From JALSKU01 sp964556545 (GTDB taxonomy: Bacteria; Campylobacterota; Campylobacteria; Campylobacterales; JALSKU01): 35,162 bases of DNA. Position numbers and translations under genes: made by a program. This document shows, in pieces, positions 6,786 to 15,671 of this stretch; within the stretch, counting starts at the first letter, position 1; each line of letters opens with the position of its first letter. The stretch covers positions 1-35,162 of the forward strand of contig CAZKWE010000005.1 in NCBI GenBank assembly GCA_964556545.1, read 5' to 3'. The notes beneath the pieces are model-generated. The model did no database searches. It was not told the DNA's origin and saw nothing but the letters and a program-made list of their open reading frames with translations.

Positions 6786-8168
6786 CTATTTTAACTTTTT
6801 AACTATCCTGTGTGCCGCCTCTTTGCCATCATTTGCAGCCCTTACCACCAAGTCTGCTCCTCTAAAACAATCTCCTCCGGCATATATGCCTTTTTTACTT
6901 GTTTCATAGTCATCATTTATAACTATTCCACCCCATTTGTTAACTTCTATACCATTTTCTGCCAGAAAAGATGGAATTTCAGGAATAAAACCAAGTGAAA
7001 ATATAACTGTATCCGCCTCAACTCTAAAATTACTTCCTTTGACTATTTCAACTTTTTGTCTGCCGGAACTATCTTTCTCTCCAAGCATAGTTTTTTGCAT
7101 TTGTACTGCTATAACTTTCCCATCACTATTTACTATGATCTCTTTCGGACTGACATTAAAAACAAACTCCACTCCCTCGTCATAAGCATTTTTAATCTCT
7201 TTTTTACTTCCGGGCATATTCGCCCTATCGCGCCTGTAAAGACATTTGACACTTTTTGCACCTTCTCTGATAGAAGTTCTAACACAATCCATTGCAGTAT
7301 CGCCACCGCCAATTACTACCACATTTTTATCTTTTACACTGTATTTGTTATCAATTTTTTCACCAAAAAGCTTTTTTTGTATATTTATCAAAAAGTCAAG
7401 TGCCTGCAGTGTGCCGTCTGCATTTTCATTTTTTATATTTGCAACTCTTGACTTTTGAGCACCTATCGCTATAAAAATACCATCACATTTTTGATAAATA
7501 TCAGAAAAAGAGACATCTTTTCCTACTTCACAATTTAGATACAAATTCAAGCCGGCTTCTTTTAGCCACTCAAATCTCCTTGAAACTATCTTTTTATCAA
7601 GTTTGAAATTTGGTATACCATAAGTCAAAAGTCCGCCCGGACGGTCACTTTTTTCATACATATCAACTCCGATACCGGCTCTTAAAAGATAAGTTGCAAC
7701 CGATATTCCAGCAGGTCCCGAACCGATTATGGCTATCCTTTTGTTACTGCTGACACCGGGAAAAGCAGGCTTCATCCCATGCTTAAATCCATTTTCAGAT
7801 ATAAAAGTCTCAATTGCACCTATGGTAATAGCACCAAATCCGTCTTGATTTAATGTACAATCACCCTCACACAATCTATCATGAGGACAAATTCTGCCTG
7901 TTATCTCCGGATACGGATTGGTTTCATTTGAGAGTTTAAAAGCCAACTCTTTATCAATATTGGCAGTAGCTTTCAGCCAAAAAGGTATATAATTGTGTAA
8001 AGGACACTTATTGTGACAATACGGATCACCACACTGTATACATCTTTCTGCCTGCGAACTTGCATCAGGTGTTTTAAAAACCTCATATATCTCTTTAAAA
8101 TCTTTTATTCTTTCATTTGACCCTCTTCTTAACGGATCTATCCTTTCAATTTCAGTAAAATTTTGCAT
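6786..8168 (-). CDS. gltD: Glutamate synthase (NADPH) small subunit
   Basis: 460 aa. It takes electrons from NADPH through FAD and hands them over Fe-S clusters to GltB. The N-terminal 4Fe-4S domain holds cysteine sets CIQCGDPYCHNKC and CPHDRLCEGDC. The FAD-binding GxGxxG is seen as GSGPAGIS near residue 150, and the NADPH-binding motif as GGGDTAMD near 288. ATG at 8168 is used: it follows the gltB stop by one base and AGGGAG by seven. An ATG five codons upstream lies inside gltB and has no ribosome binding site. It is co-transcribed with gltB, so subunits should be made together. Confidence 0.95.
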   Translation of the reverse strand: MQNFTEIERIDPLRRGSNERIKDFKEIYEVFKTPDASSQAERCIQCGDPYCHNKCPLHNYIPFWLKATANIDKELAFKLSNETNPYPEITGRICPHDRLCEGDCTLNQDGFGAITIGAIETFISENGFKHGMKPAFPGVSSNKRIAIIGSGPAGISVATYLLRAGIGVDMYEKSDRPGGLLTYGIPNFKLDKKIVSRRFEWLKEAGLNLYLNCEVGKDVSFSDIYQKCDGIFIAIGAQKSRVANIKNENADGTLQALDFLINIQKKLFGEKIDNKYSVKDKNVVVIGGGDTAMDCVRTSIREGAKSVKCLYRRDRANMPGSKKEIKNAYDEGVEFVFNVSPKEIIVNSDGKVIAVQMQKTMLGEKDSSGRQKVEIVKGSNFRVEADTVIFSLGFIPEIPSFLAENGIEVNKWGGIVINDDYETSKKGIYAGGDCFRGADLVVRAANDGKEAAHRIVKKLK

Positions 8169-8169
8169 A

Positions 8170-11100
8170 TTAGTCTCCCTCATCCGGATTTAATGGAGTT
8201 TTAGTTAAATCTTTTGGCCTTATCATCCAAAATTCTCTTACTTCATGTCTGTAGTTGTCTAAAATATACTTGGCTCTCTCACTTCCTGTTTGATTTATAT
8301 AATCTCTAAGCAATTTTTTTAAAAAATGTTTCGCTTCATCAGTTTCATCACTATCAATTCTTCTCGCAACTACAAGTTCTTGATTTAACCTATCTATAAA
8401 ACTCCTGTCTTTGTCATATACAAAAGCCACGCCTCCGGTCATTCCGGCTCCAAAATTTGCACCTGTTTGACCAAGTATGATGGCTACCCCTCCGGTCATA
8501 TATTCACAGGCATGATCTCCGGTACCTTCGACTATAGCTATTGCTCCGCTGTTTCTGACACAAAATCTCTCCCCGACACTTCCAACAGCATAAAATTTAC
8601 CTCCTGTCGCACCGTACAGACAGGTATTTCCTGCACTTGAAAAATTATCTCCTTGATATTTTGGCATAATTATGATCTTACCGCCATTCATCCCTTTTCC
8701 AACATAGTCATTTCCAAGTCCATCAAGTTTTAAGGTTATACCGTTTACCAAAAATGCTCCGAAACTTTGACCGGGTGTTCCTTTGAGTTTAAAAATCAAA
8801 CTATCTTCAGGCAATCCCTTATTTCCATAATATTTGGCAATTTCTCCGCTTATCAAAACTCCAAAACTTCTATTGATATTTTTTATCTCTTTTTTTATAA
8901 CCATTTTATTATCAGGATTTTGAATAACAGGATAAATTTCTTTTAATATCTCTTTTTCATAATTGTTTTTATCTATAGGTTCATTTCTTTGTTTTTGACA
9001 AGTATCAACTCCGTCAATTCTTTCCAATATCCTGCTAAAATCAAACTTCTTGGCAAAATCATCATTTGCAACTTTTAAAAGATCGCTTCTTCCTACTATC
9101 TCCTCTAAAGAGCGGTAACCCAAAGATGCCAATATCTCTCTGACATCTTCAGCCAAAAGAGTAAAGTAGTTTATAAGTTTATCGACAGTTCCTATAAAAT
9201 GTTCCCTTAAAACTTTATTTTGTGTGGCAATTCCTGTGCTACACTTGTTTAAATGACAAATTCTAAGAACTTTACAACCCAAAATTGCCAAAGCTCCGGT
9301 TCCGAATGCATAACTTTCAGCACCAAGCATTGCAGCTTTTACGATATCCAAACCGGTTCTTAATCCACCATCTGTTTCAAGTCTGACCAATTCTCTTAAA
9401 TGATTTGCTTTTAAGGTATTGTGTGTTTCACTAAGACCTATCTCCCATGGATCACCGGCAAATTTTATAGATGTAAGAGGTGCGGCTCCCGTTCCTCCAT
9501 CAGCACCGGAAATAATAATCTTATCGGCATAACATTTAGCAACACCGGCTGCAATTGTTCCGACATGTGAAGAAGAGACAAGTTTTACCGATATCATAGC
9601 ATCCGGATTTATCTGCTTAAGGTCAAATATAAGCTGAGCCAAATCCTCAATAGAATATATATCGTGATGAGGAGGAGGTGATATCAAAGTAACACCCGGC
9701 ATAGTATATCTAAGGCTTGCTATCAATGGACTTACTTTGTGTCCCGGTAACTGACCGCCTTCTCCCGGTTTTGCACCCTGTGCCAGTTTTATCTGAATCT
9801 CTTCGGCACTTCTTAGATACTCCGGTGTTACACCGAATCTGCCGGAAGCCACCTGTTTGATTTTGGATCTTTGTGGGCTCTTTAATCTTTCCGGCTTTTC
9901 TCCGCCTTCACCTGAATTTGATTTTCCGCCTATTTTATTCATAGCTTCAGCCAATGCTTCATGTGCTTCAGGCGAAATCGAACCCAGACTCATTGCGGCA
10001 GTTGAAAATCTTTTAAAAATATTCTCTTTGGGTTCAACTTCATCAAGCCTAATGGATTCTTTGTCACTTTTTAATTCGAAAAAGTCTCTTATACGCTTAA
10101 ATTTAGCTCCGTCAGAAAGTTTTTTTAAATTTTGAAAATCTTTTTTATCTCCTGTTTTGGCCGCCTGATGTATGGCAAAAATAACATCCGGGGAAAATCC
10201 GTGAAACTCTTCACCTTTGAGATATTTGTAAAATCCTCCTATTTTGATAGGAAATACTCTATTTTTTTCATTTTGTGCATAAACTTCACTGTAAACTCTG
10301 TTTAATTTCTCTTCTATATCTTCATAGGTCAAACCGGGAATTATACATGCCGAACCTCTAAAACAATCTTCAACAATTTCTTGAGATAATCCCAATACAT
10401 CCATCAGTGCAGAGTTTCTGTAAGATGCTATAGTTGAGATTCCCATTTTTGATAAAATTTTAAGAAGCCCTAAATTCAAAGCATTTAAGACATTTTTAAA
10501 TCTTATTTTTCTCTCATATGATGTAAGATTGTGTTTTTCACACTCTTGCAGTACTGTTGCATAAAGAAGATATGGATATACGGCACTTGCTCCATAAGTT
10601 ATCAAAGTTGCAATAGAATGAGAATCATAAGGCTCTGCACTCTCAACCACGATAGATACCAAATGTCTTACTCCCTCTTCAAGAAGCACTTGATTGACTC
10701 TTCCAACCGCCATAGCCATTGGAATTGGTTTTTTATTTTTTCCTATGCATCTGTCACTGAGAAATACAATTCTTACTTTTTCCTGTTTTACTGCATCAAC
10801 AACATCATATGCCAAATCATTTAAACTTCCTCTTAAATTTTCTTCAAAAAGAGTTGAAAATGTTTTGTTTTTATAATACTTATCATATCTTGGCTTACTC
10901 GGATCTCCAAACGAACGCAATACTTCTATTTTTTCCTGCATTAGTACAGGAGTTATAACTTTTAACCTTTTTGCATGATACACATCTTCGTCAAGAATAT
11001 TTCTTACCTCTCCAAAGCCTGTATTCAGACTCATTACAATTCTTTCTCTGATAGGGTCTATAGGAGGATTGGTAACTTGAGCAAATTTTTGTTTAAAAAA

Positions 11101-12594
11101 ATCCGTAAAGCATCTTTGCTTATTGCTAAATGCCGCCAATGGAGTATCATCACCCATAGAGCCCGTATTTTCTTTTCCTTCGTTCATCATCGGGATAATA
11201 ACCATATCTTTGGCTTCATAGGTTATATTTGCTATTCTTTGTTTTTCTTCTATTTTATCCAATTGATAATCGCTCATATTGGAAAACGGCAAATCTATAA
11301 ACTCTTGAAGATAAACCATATTTTTATTGAGCCATTTTCCATAAGGATTTAAATCTTTTAAATAATTATTTATATCACTATTTTTTAAAACTTTTCCATA
11401 TTTGAGGTCAACTCCTATCATTTCGCCACTCTTTAGTTTTCCTCTTTCTATTACATTATTCTCTTCTATATCAAGTATGCCGTATTCACTTGAAATAACA
11501 ATTCTTTTATCTTTGGTAATGATATATTTAGCAGGTCTTAAACCGTTTCTGTCTAAGATACATCCTATATGTCTTCCGTCAGTTAAGCTAACTGCGGCAG
11601 GACCGTCCCAAGCCTCAAAACAGGTACTCATATACTCATAAAAGGCTCTTATATCAGAATCCATATAAGGAGCATTTTGCCATGCGGCAGGTATTAAAAC
11701 TCTTGCGGCTTTAAAAAAATCCATTCCGTTTTGAAGTAAAAATTCAAATATATTGTCCAAACTTGCACTGTCACTTATTTCGTCAGTTGTTATCGGTAAA
11801 AGTTTTTTTAACTCTTTATCGGTAAAAACGGAACTTTTCATATATTCGCTTTTTGCCAAAAGATTAAATCTATTGGCTGAAATAGAGTTAATCTCTCCAT
11901 TGTGTGCTATGCTTCTAAAAGGCTGTGCAAGCTTCCATTGAGGAAGAGTATTGGTAGAAAATCTCTGATGAAAAAGTGCAAAAGATGTCTTAAAATCCTC
12001 ATCACTCAAATCAGGATAAAATTCTCTGATATGAGTCGGCATAACCAAACCTTTGTATGATATGGTTTTGTCTGAAAATGAACATATATAAAATTCATCA
12101 TAATTTTTTAATTTTTTTTCAATTTCTCTTCGTGCCAAGTATAAAGAAATACCGAATCTTTTAGTAGCGGAAAGTGAATTTGGAGCAACAAATATTTGAA
12201 TAATCTGTGGCAAACTCTTAAGGGCAAATTCTCCAAGAGCATCTGTATCTATGGGTACTTTTCTGTAAAAAAGTACTTTTAGGTCATTTTTTTGCAAAAT
12301 TTCCTCTATAATATCTTTTTGCTTGTCTTCTTGCATAAAAACCATAGCTACTGCAAATTGTTTTGGAAGATCCAATCCGTGCCGGTTAGCCACTTTTTTC
12401 ATAAAGCTTTTCGGCATTCCAAAAAGAAGACCGCTTCCGTCACCACTCTTTCCGTCTGCTGCAACAGCACCTCTGTGCATCATTCTTTCCAATGCCATTA
12501 CAGCATCTTTAACATTTTTGTGAGTAGCTTTATTGTCGATATTGGCTAACAATCCAAAGCCGCAATTATCTTTAAAATTTGTATATCCTGTCAT
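8170..12594 (-). CDS. gltB: Glutamate synthase (NADPH) large subunit
   Basis: 1474 aa. It converts 2-oxoglutarate and glutamine to two glutamates. Domains in order: N-terminal class II glutaminase whose nucleophile is Cys 11 (DNCGFG, after a ten-residue leader that family members cleave), a central domain, the FMN-binding synthase barrel with GEGGE and the 3Fe-4S cysteines CKVLRICHLNKC, and the C-terminal beta-helix rich in glycine repeats. ATG at 12594 has AAAGG six bases before it; a TTG two codons earlier touches that site and is less likely. The promoter TATAAT lies at 12636-12631. First gene of an eight-gene operon that continues to dus. Confidence 0.97.
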   Translation of the reverse strand: MTGYTNFKDNCGFGLLANIDNKATHKNVKDAVMALERMMHRGAVAADGKSGDGSGLLFGMPKSFMKKVANRHGLDLPKQFAVAMVFMQEDKQKDIIEEILQKNDLKVLFYRKVPIDTDALGEFALKSLPQIIQIFVAPNSLSATKRFGISLYLARREIEKKLKNYDEFYICSFSDKTISYKGLVMPTHIREFYPDLSDEDFKTSFALFHQRFSTNTLPQWKLAQPFRSIAHNGEINSISANRFNLLAKSEYMKSSVFTDKELKKLLPITTDEISDSASLDNIFEFLLQNGMDFFKAARVLIPAAWQNAPYMDSDIRAFYEYMSTCFEAWDGPAAVSLTDGRHIGCILDRNGLRPAKYIITKDKRIVISSEYGILDIEENNVIERGKLKSGEMIGVDLKYGKVLKNSDINNYLKDLNPYGKWLNKNMVYLQEFIDLPFSNMSDYQLDKIEEKQRIANITYEAKDMVIIPMMNEGKENTGSMGDDTPLAAFSNKQRCFTDFFKQKFAQVTNPPIDPIRERIVMSLNTGFGEVRNILDEDVYHAKRLKVITPVLMQEKIEVLRSFGDPSKPRYDKYYKNKTFSTLFEENLRGSLNDLAYDVVDAVKQEKVRIVFLSDRCIGKNKKPIPMAMAVGRVNQVLLEEGVRHLVSIVVESAEPYDSHSIATLITYGASAVYPYLLYATVLQECEKHNLTSYERKIRFKNVLNALNLGLLKILSKMGISTIASYRNSALMDVLGLSQEIVEDCFRGSACIIPGLTYEDIEEKLNRVYSEVYAQNEKNRVFPIKIGGFYKYLKGEEFHGFSPDVIFAIHQAAKTGDKKDFQNLKKLSDGAKFKRIRDFFELKSDKESIRLDEVEPKENIFKRFSTAAMSLGSISPEAHEALAEAMNKIGGKSNSGEGGEKPERLKSPQRSKIKQVASGRFGVTPEYLRSAEEIQIKLAQGAKPGEGGQLPGHKVSPLIASLRYTMPGVTLISPPPHHDIYSIEDLAQLIFDLKQINPDAMISVKLVSSSHVGTIAAGVAKCYADKIIISGADGGTGAAPLTSIKFAGDPWEIGLSETHNTLKANHLRELVRLETDGGLRTGLDIVKAAMLGAESYAFGTGALAILGCKVLRICHLNKCSTGIATQNKVLREHFIGTVDKLINYFTLLAEDVREILASLGYRSLEEIVGRSDLLKVANDDFAKKFDFSRILERIDGVDTCQKQRNEPIDKNNYEKEILKEIYPVIQNPDNKMVIKKEIKNINRSFGVLISGEIAKYYGNKGLPEDSLIFKLKGTPGQSFGAFLVNGITLKLDGLGNDYVGKGMNGGKIIIMPKYQGDNFSSAGNTCLYGATGGKFYAVGSVGERFCVRNSGAIAIVEGTGDHACEYMTGGVAIILGQTGANFGAGMTGGVAFVYDKDRSFIDRLNQELVVARRIDSDETDEAKHFLKKLLRDYINQTGSERAKYILDNYRHEVREFWMIRPKDLTKTPLNPDEGD

Positions 12595-12630
12595 AGGCAA
12601 CCTTTCTCATCATAGCACTAAAATTTGCTG

Positions 12631-12636
12631 ATTATA
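12631..12636 (-). promoter_or_regulatory. -10 box of the gltB operon promoter
   Basis: Perfect TATAAT on the minus strand, 36 bases before the gltB ATG. The 122-base gap to recO holds divergent promoters. No obvious NtrC or sigma-54 site was seen. Confidence 0.5.
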
Positions 12637-12716
12637 TCCAAAGTATGGTAAAAATTTGATAAAACTGTCTTTTTTTGATATTATAACCATAAAGACTACA
12701 AGGCAAGTTATCGATT

Positions 12717-13334
12717 ATGCAAGGATATATTATAAATATTTCAAAAGTAAAAGATGAAGATCTTTTAGTTACTGTTTTAAACCGAAAAAAAGTAAAAACT
12801 CTTTACAGGTTTTATGGCGCAAGACACTCTCATATACATTTGGGGTATAAAATAGACTATGAAGCACATCCTACAAAAAGAGAAAATCTTTTTCAACTTA
12901 GAAATGTATCATCTTTGCCTTATAAGTGGATGCTTGAGAGAGATAAATTTTATGTTTGGCAACAATTTTTGCAACTTTTACACAAACACTTAAAAGATAT
13001 CAATGAGATTGATGATGATTATTTTAACCTTCTTGAAGAAATGTCCATACATCTTGAAAAAGAAAATCCATACAGAGTAGCCATAGAATCATATGCAAAA
13101 TTATTGGATTTTGAGGGAAGAATTCATAAAGATTTTAATTGTTTTGTTTGCAATACTGCCATCAAAAGTCATCTTGTTTTGGTCAGGGGTTTTTTGCCGG
13201 CATGCAAAAAGTGCATACCCAAAAAAGGGATTGAAACTTCTAAAATATATCATTTGTTTACAGAAAAAAACTCCGTTTTGCTAAACAACAATGAAGTTTT
13301 AAATTTGTACAATACCATGCTTGAGGGATTTTAA
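12717..13334 (+). CDS. recO: DNA repair protein RecO (short Campylobacterota form)
   Basis: 205 aa, compared with about 240 in E. coli, but usual for this phylum. RecO loads RecA on SSB-coated single-stranded DNA with RecR. An N-terminal OB-fold (about residues 1-75), a helical middle and a zinc site CFVC...CKKC (near residues 142-145 and 163-166) are visible; the zinc cysteines are a feature of many RecO proteins that E. coli lacks. ATG at 12717 follows a weak AAGG about ten bases upstream. The gene stands alone, divergent from gltB and convergent with the heme-protein gene. A TATTAT at 12679-12684 could be its -10 box. Confidence 0.8.
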   Translation: MQGYIINISKVKDEDLLVTVLNRKKVKTLYRFYGARHSHIHLGYKIDYEAHPTKRENLFQLRNVSSLPYKWMLERDKFYVWQQFLQLLHKHLKDINEIDDDYFNLLEEMSIHLEKENPYRVAIESYAKLLDFEGRIHKDFNCFVCNTAIKSHLVLVRGFLPACKKCIPKKGIETSKIYHLFTEKNSVLLNNNEVLNLYNTMLEGF

Positions 13335-13387
13335 ACAAAATCATGTATTTATAAACAAGCCGACAAGAGACTATAGACTGTACAAGG

Positions 13388-13846
13388 TTATCTTACATTG
13401 GTTTTCATAAAACCTTTACCATCACTTGCCCAATTTCTGATAATGTCTATCTCTTTTTTTGTCAATTTGGCATTTTTATGTAACCATGTATATTGTGGTA
13501 ACGGCATTGGACCGGCAACAGTTCTATAGATATCTGATTTTAATTTTTTTAATTTTTCCGGAGGATATTTTTTCCATATACTAAAATTTAAAGCTCTTCT
13601 TCCACCCTTCACATCATCACTAATACTCCACGAAGCAGGAGCAACATAACTCCACCATGGCCATTTTGTTTCATTTGAATGACAGTCATAACATGATTTT
13701 TTAAGTATATTTTTTACATTTTTGGGAACCGTTATCTCAAATGCTTTATCAGTTTTTGGATTTGTTTTATCTTTACCGTACGGAATAAATTGAAAAATAA
13801 CAAAAACTAAAATTATAATACCGAACACTCTTGCAAAAACTCCCAT
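13388..13846 (-). CDS. Membrane-anchored heme-binding protein with one CxxCH site
   Basis: 152 aa. An uncleaved signal anchor (about residues 4-23) is followed by a periplasmic domain with one c-type heme motif, CYDCH, at residues 52-56. Further family residues appear as the tryptophan-rich WPWWSYVAPASW and the late MPLPQYTWLHKNAKL segment. This matches the 'haem-binding domain' family (PF14376 by memory), of unknown function, often near peroxidase or cytochrome genes. It closes the dsbD-pyrC'-proA-ABC operon, two bases after the ATPase gene. DsbD, at the head of the same operon, supplies periplasmic reducing power needed for c-type heme attachment, a plausible functional link that is inference. 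Confidence 0.75.
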   Translation of the reverse strand: MGVFARVFGIIILVFVIFQFIPYGKDKTNPKTDKAFEITVPKNVKNILKKSCYDCHSNETKWPWWSYVAPASWSISDDVKGGRRALNFSIWKKYPPEKLKKLKSDIYRTVAGPMPLPQYTWLHKNAKLTKKEIDIIRNWASDGKGFMKTNVR

Positions 13847-13848
13847 CT

Positions 13849-14439
13849 CTATTCTCCAAGTTTAATTATTTTATCACTGCACCACTTCGCCAAATCAATA
13901 TCATGAGTTATCAAAACTATACCTACATCATTTAAAAATTTTAAAAGAAGCTTCATCGTATCAAGTTGCACTATATTATCCAATGCCGAAGTAGGCTCAT
14001 CTGCCAGAATTATATCACTTTTCATTAAAAGTACTCTTAAAATACTACATCTTTGTAACTGTCCTCCACTTAATTCGTGTGGTAATTTTTGTAATAAATC
14101 TTTTTTTAAATCAAGCTCCGCAATGTATTTATCCAACACGGATATATCAGCAACATCTTTTATTTGATTTATTATGGAGTATGACGGATGAAATGAAGAA
14201 TATGGATCTTGAAATATCTGAGATACTTTTTTGGCTTTTATATAACCTTTTTGCGGTTTAACTTCACCGGTTATCAAAGAAAAAAGAGTAGTTTTTCCAA
14301 CTCCGCTTTTGCCTACTACCGATACAATTTCGCCTTTTTTGAGAGTAAGATTAAAATCTTTAAAAAGAGGTTTTTTGGGAATATATCCAAAAGTAATCTC
14401 TCTCATCTCCAACAATAATTCATTATCGGCATTTTTCAA
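13849..14439 (-). CDS. ABC transporter ATP-binding protein (peptide/nickel-type, orphan)
   Basis: 196 aa, a minimal nucleotide-binding domain. Walker A GKSGVGKTT is at residues 43-51, Q-loop Q77, signature LSGGQ 123-127, Walker B IILADEP 143-149 and switch His 179. The Q-loop context FQDPYSSFHPSYSI resembles ATPases of oligopeptide/nickel importers (DppF/NikE/OppF), but the usual C-terminal extension of those proteins is missing. No permease or binding-protein gene is next to it. The TTG start overlaps the proA stop as TTGA, so it is translationally coupled; ATG at 14406 is an alternative but has poor spacing. The partner membrane subunits must be encoded elsewhere, or the protein has a non-transport role. 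Confidence 0.78.
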   Translation of the reverse strand: MKNADNELLLEMREITFGYIPKKPLFKDFNLTLKKGEIVSVVGKSGVGKTTLFSLITGEVKPQKGYIKAKKVSQIFQDPYSSFHPSYSIINQIKDVADISVLDKYIAELDLKKDLLQKLPHELSGGQLQRCSILRVLLMKSDIILADEPTSALDNIVQLDTMKLLLKFLNDVGIVLITHDIDLAKWCSDKIIKLGE

Positions 14440-15671
14440 CTTCTTATCTGTCCATTTCCATAAATTTTATATTTGTATGTAGTCAAGTCATTTATACCCA
14501 TCGGTCCTCTTGCATGAAGCTTGCTTGTACTGATACCGACTTCAGCTCCGAAACCAAACTCTCCCCCATCTGTAAATCTCGTACTGGCATTTACATACAC
14601 ACAAGATGAATCTATCCTTTGCATAAACTCTTCTGCCGCACTATAATCTTCCGTAACAATAGACTCAGAATGAAAAGAACTGTGCTTTTGAATATGTTCA
14701 ACTGCCTCATTTAGATCATTTACTATTTTGATGCTTAAAATATTGTCAAGATATTCGATATCCCAGTCTTCACTCGAAGCCTTTTCTACTTTTATAATTT
14801 TTTGTGTATTTTCACAACCTTTCAAAAGAGTGTTGTATTTATCAAATTCATCTTTTAAAAGAGGCAAGATTGTATCTGCTATCTCTTTGTCAACCAAAAG
14901 TGTTTCAAGTGCATTGCAAACTCCCGGTCTTTGAACTTTTGCATTAACTGAAATCTCTATGGCTTTTTTAACATCAGCTTTTGAGTGGATATATGTATGG
15001 CACAAACCTTTATCATGCTTTATAACAGGTACTGTTGAATTTTGAGAAATATATCTTATAAGTTTTTCTCCTCCTCTTGGAATGATAAGATCGACATATT
15101 TATCCATTTTTATCAATTTGCTTACTCCCTCTCTTGAATAATCAGGAAGCAGAGTAATAGCTTCTTTCGGAAGAGAATTATCTTCTAAAACCTGCGATAA
15201 AAGATTGGCTATGGATATATTGCTCTCTTTTGCCTCTTTGCCTCCTTTTAATATACATCCGTTTCCACTTTTAAAGCAAAGTGCCGCAGTATCACTTGTA
15301 ACATTCGGGCGACTCTCATAAATAATACCTATAACTCCTATAGGAACACTTACTTTTTCTATGCGAAGATTGTCTTTGTTTATCCATCCGTCAAGTATTC
15401 TTCCTACCGGCTCTTTGAGTGAAGCAATCTCTCTTAGACTTTTTGCCATGGAAAAAACTCTCTCTTTGTCTAAAAACAATCTATCCAGCAATGCAGAAGA
15501 AAGTTCAAGTCTTCTTCCGATAATAATATCTTTTTTATTGGCCGAAAGAATATCATCACAATGCTTTTGTAATTTATCTGCCATTTGATGCAGGATATCA
15601 TTTTTTTTCTTTGGTGAAAGAGTAGCTATAACCCTGCTTGCTTCTTTTGTTTTATGTAAAAATTTTTCCAT
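14436..15671 (-). CDS. proA: Glutamate-5-semialdehyde dehydrogenase (gamma-glutamyl phosphate reductase)
   Basis: 411 aa, the normal length. Second step of proline synthesis: NADPH-dependent reduction of gamma-glutamyl phosphate. The catalytic cysteine is C252 in QRPGVCNALE. The substrate region YESRPNVTSD (119-128) and the C-terminal signature FGFGAEVGISTSKLHARGP are conserved. Its ATG is directly adjacent to the stop of the dihydroorotase-like gene. proB is not in the window; in Campylobacterota proA and proB are commonly separate. Together with gltBD it points to full amino-acid prototrophy in this organism. Confidence 0.95.
   Translation of the reverse strand: MEKFLHKTKEASRVIATLSPKKKNDILHQMADKLQKHCDDILSANKKDIIIGRRLELSSALLDRLFLDKERVFSMAKSLREIASLKEPVGRILDGWINKDNLRIEKVSVPIGVIGIIYESRPNVTSDTAALCFKSGNGCILKGGKEAKESNISIANLLSQVLEDNSLPKEAITLLPDYSREGVSKLIKMDKYVDLIIPRGGEKLIRYISQNSTVPVIKHDKGLCHTYIHSKADVKKAIEISVNAKVQRPGVCNALETLLVDKEIADTILPLLKDEFDKYNTLLKGCENTQKIIKVEKASSEDWDIEYLDNILSIKIVNDLNEAVEHIQKHSSFHSESIVTEDYSAAEEFMQRIDSSCVYVNASTRFTDGGEFGFGAEVGISTSKLHARGPMGINDLTTYKYKIYGNGQIRS

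Noticed and set aside
9857..12549. Several plus-strand open frames of 60-125 codons opposite gltB
   Set aside because: All are shadows of the strongly conserved GltB frame, with no ribosome binding site or known product.
13335..13387. Possible terminator between recO and the heme-protein gene
   Set aside because: No stable stem with a T-run could be drawn in the 53-base convergent gap.
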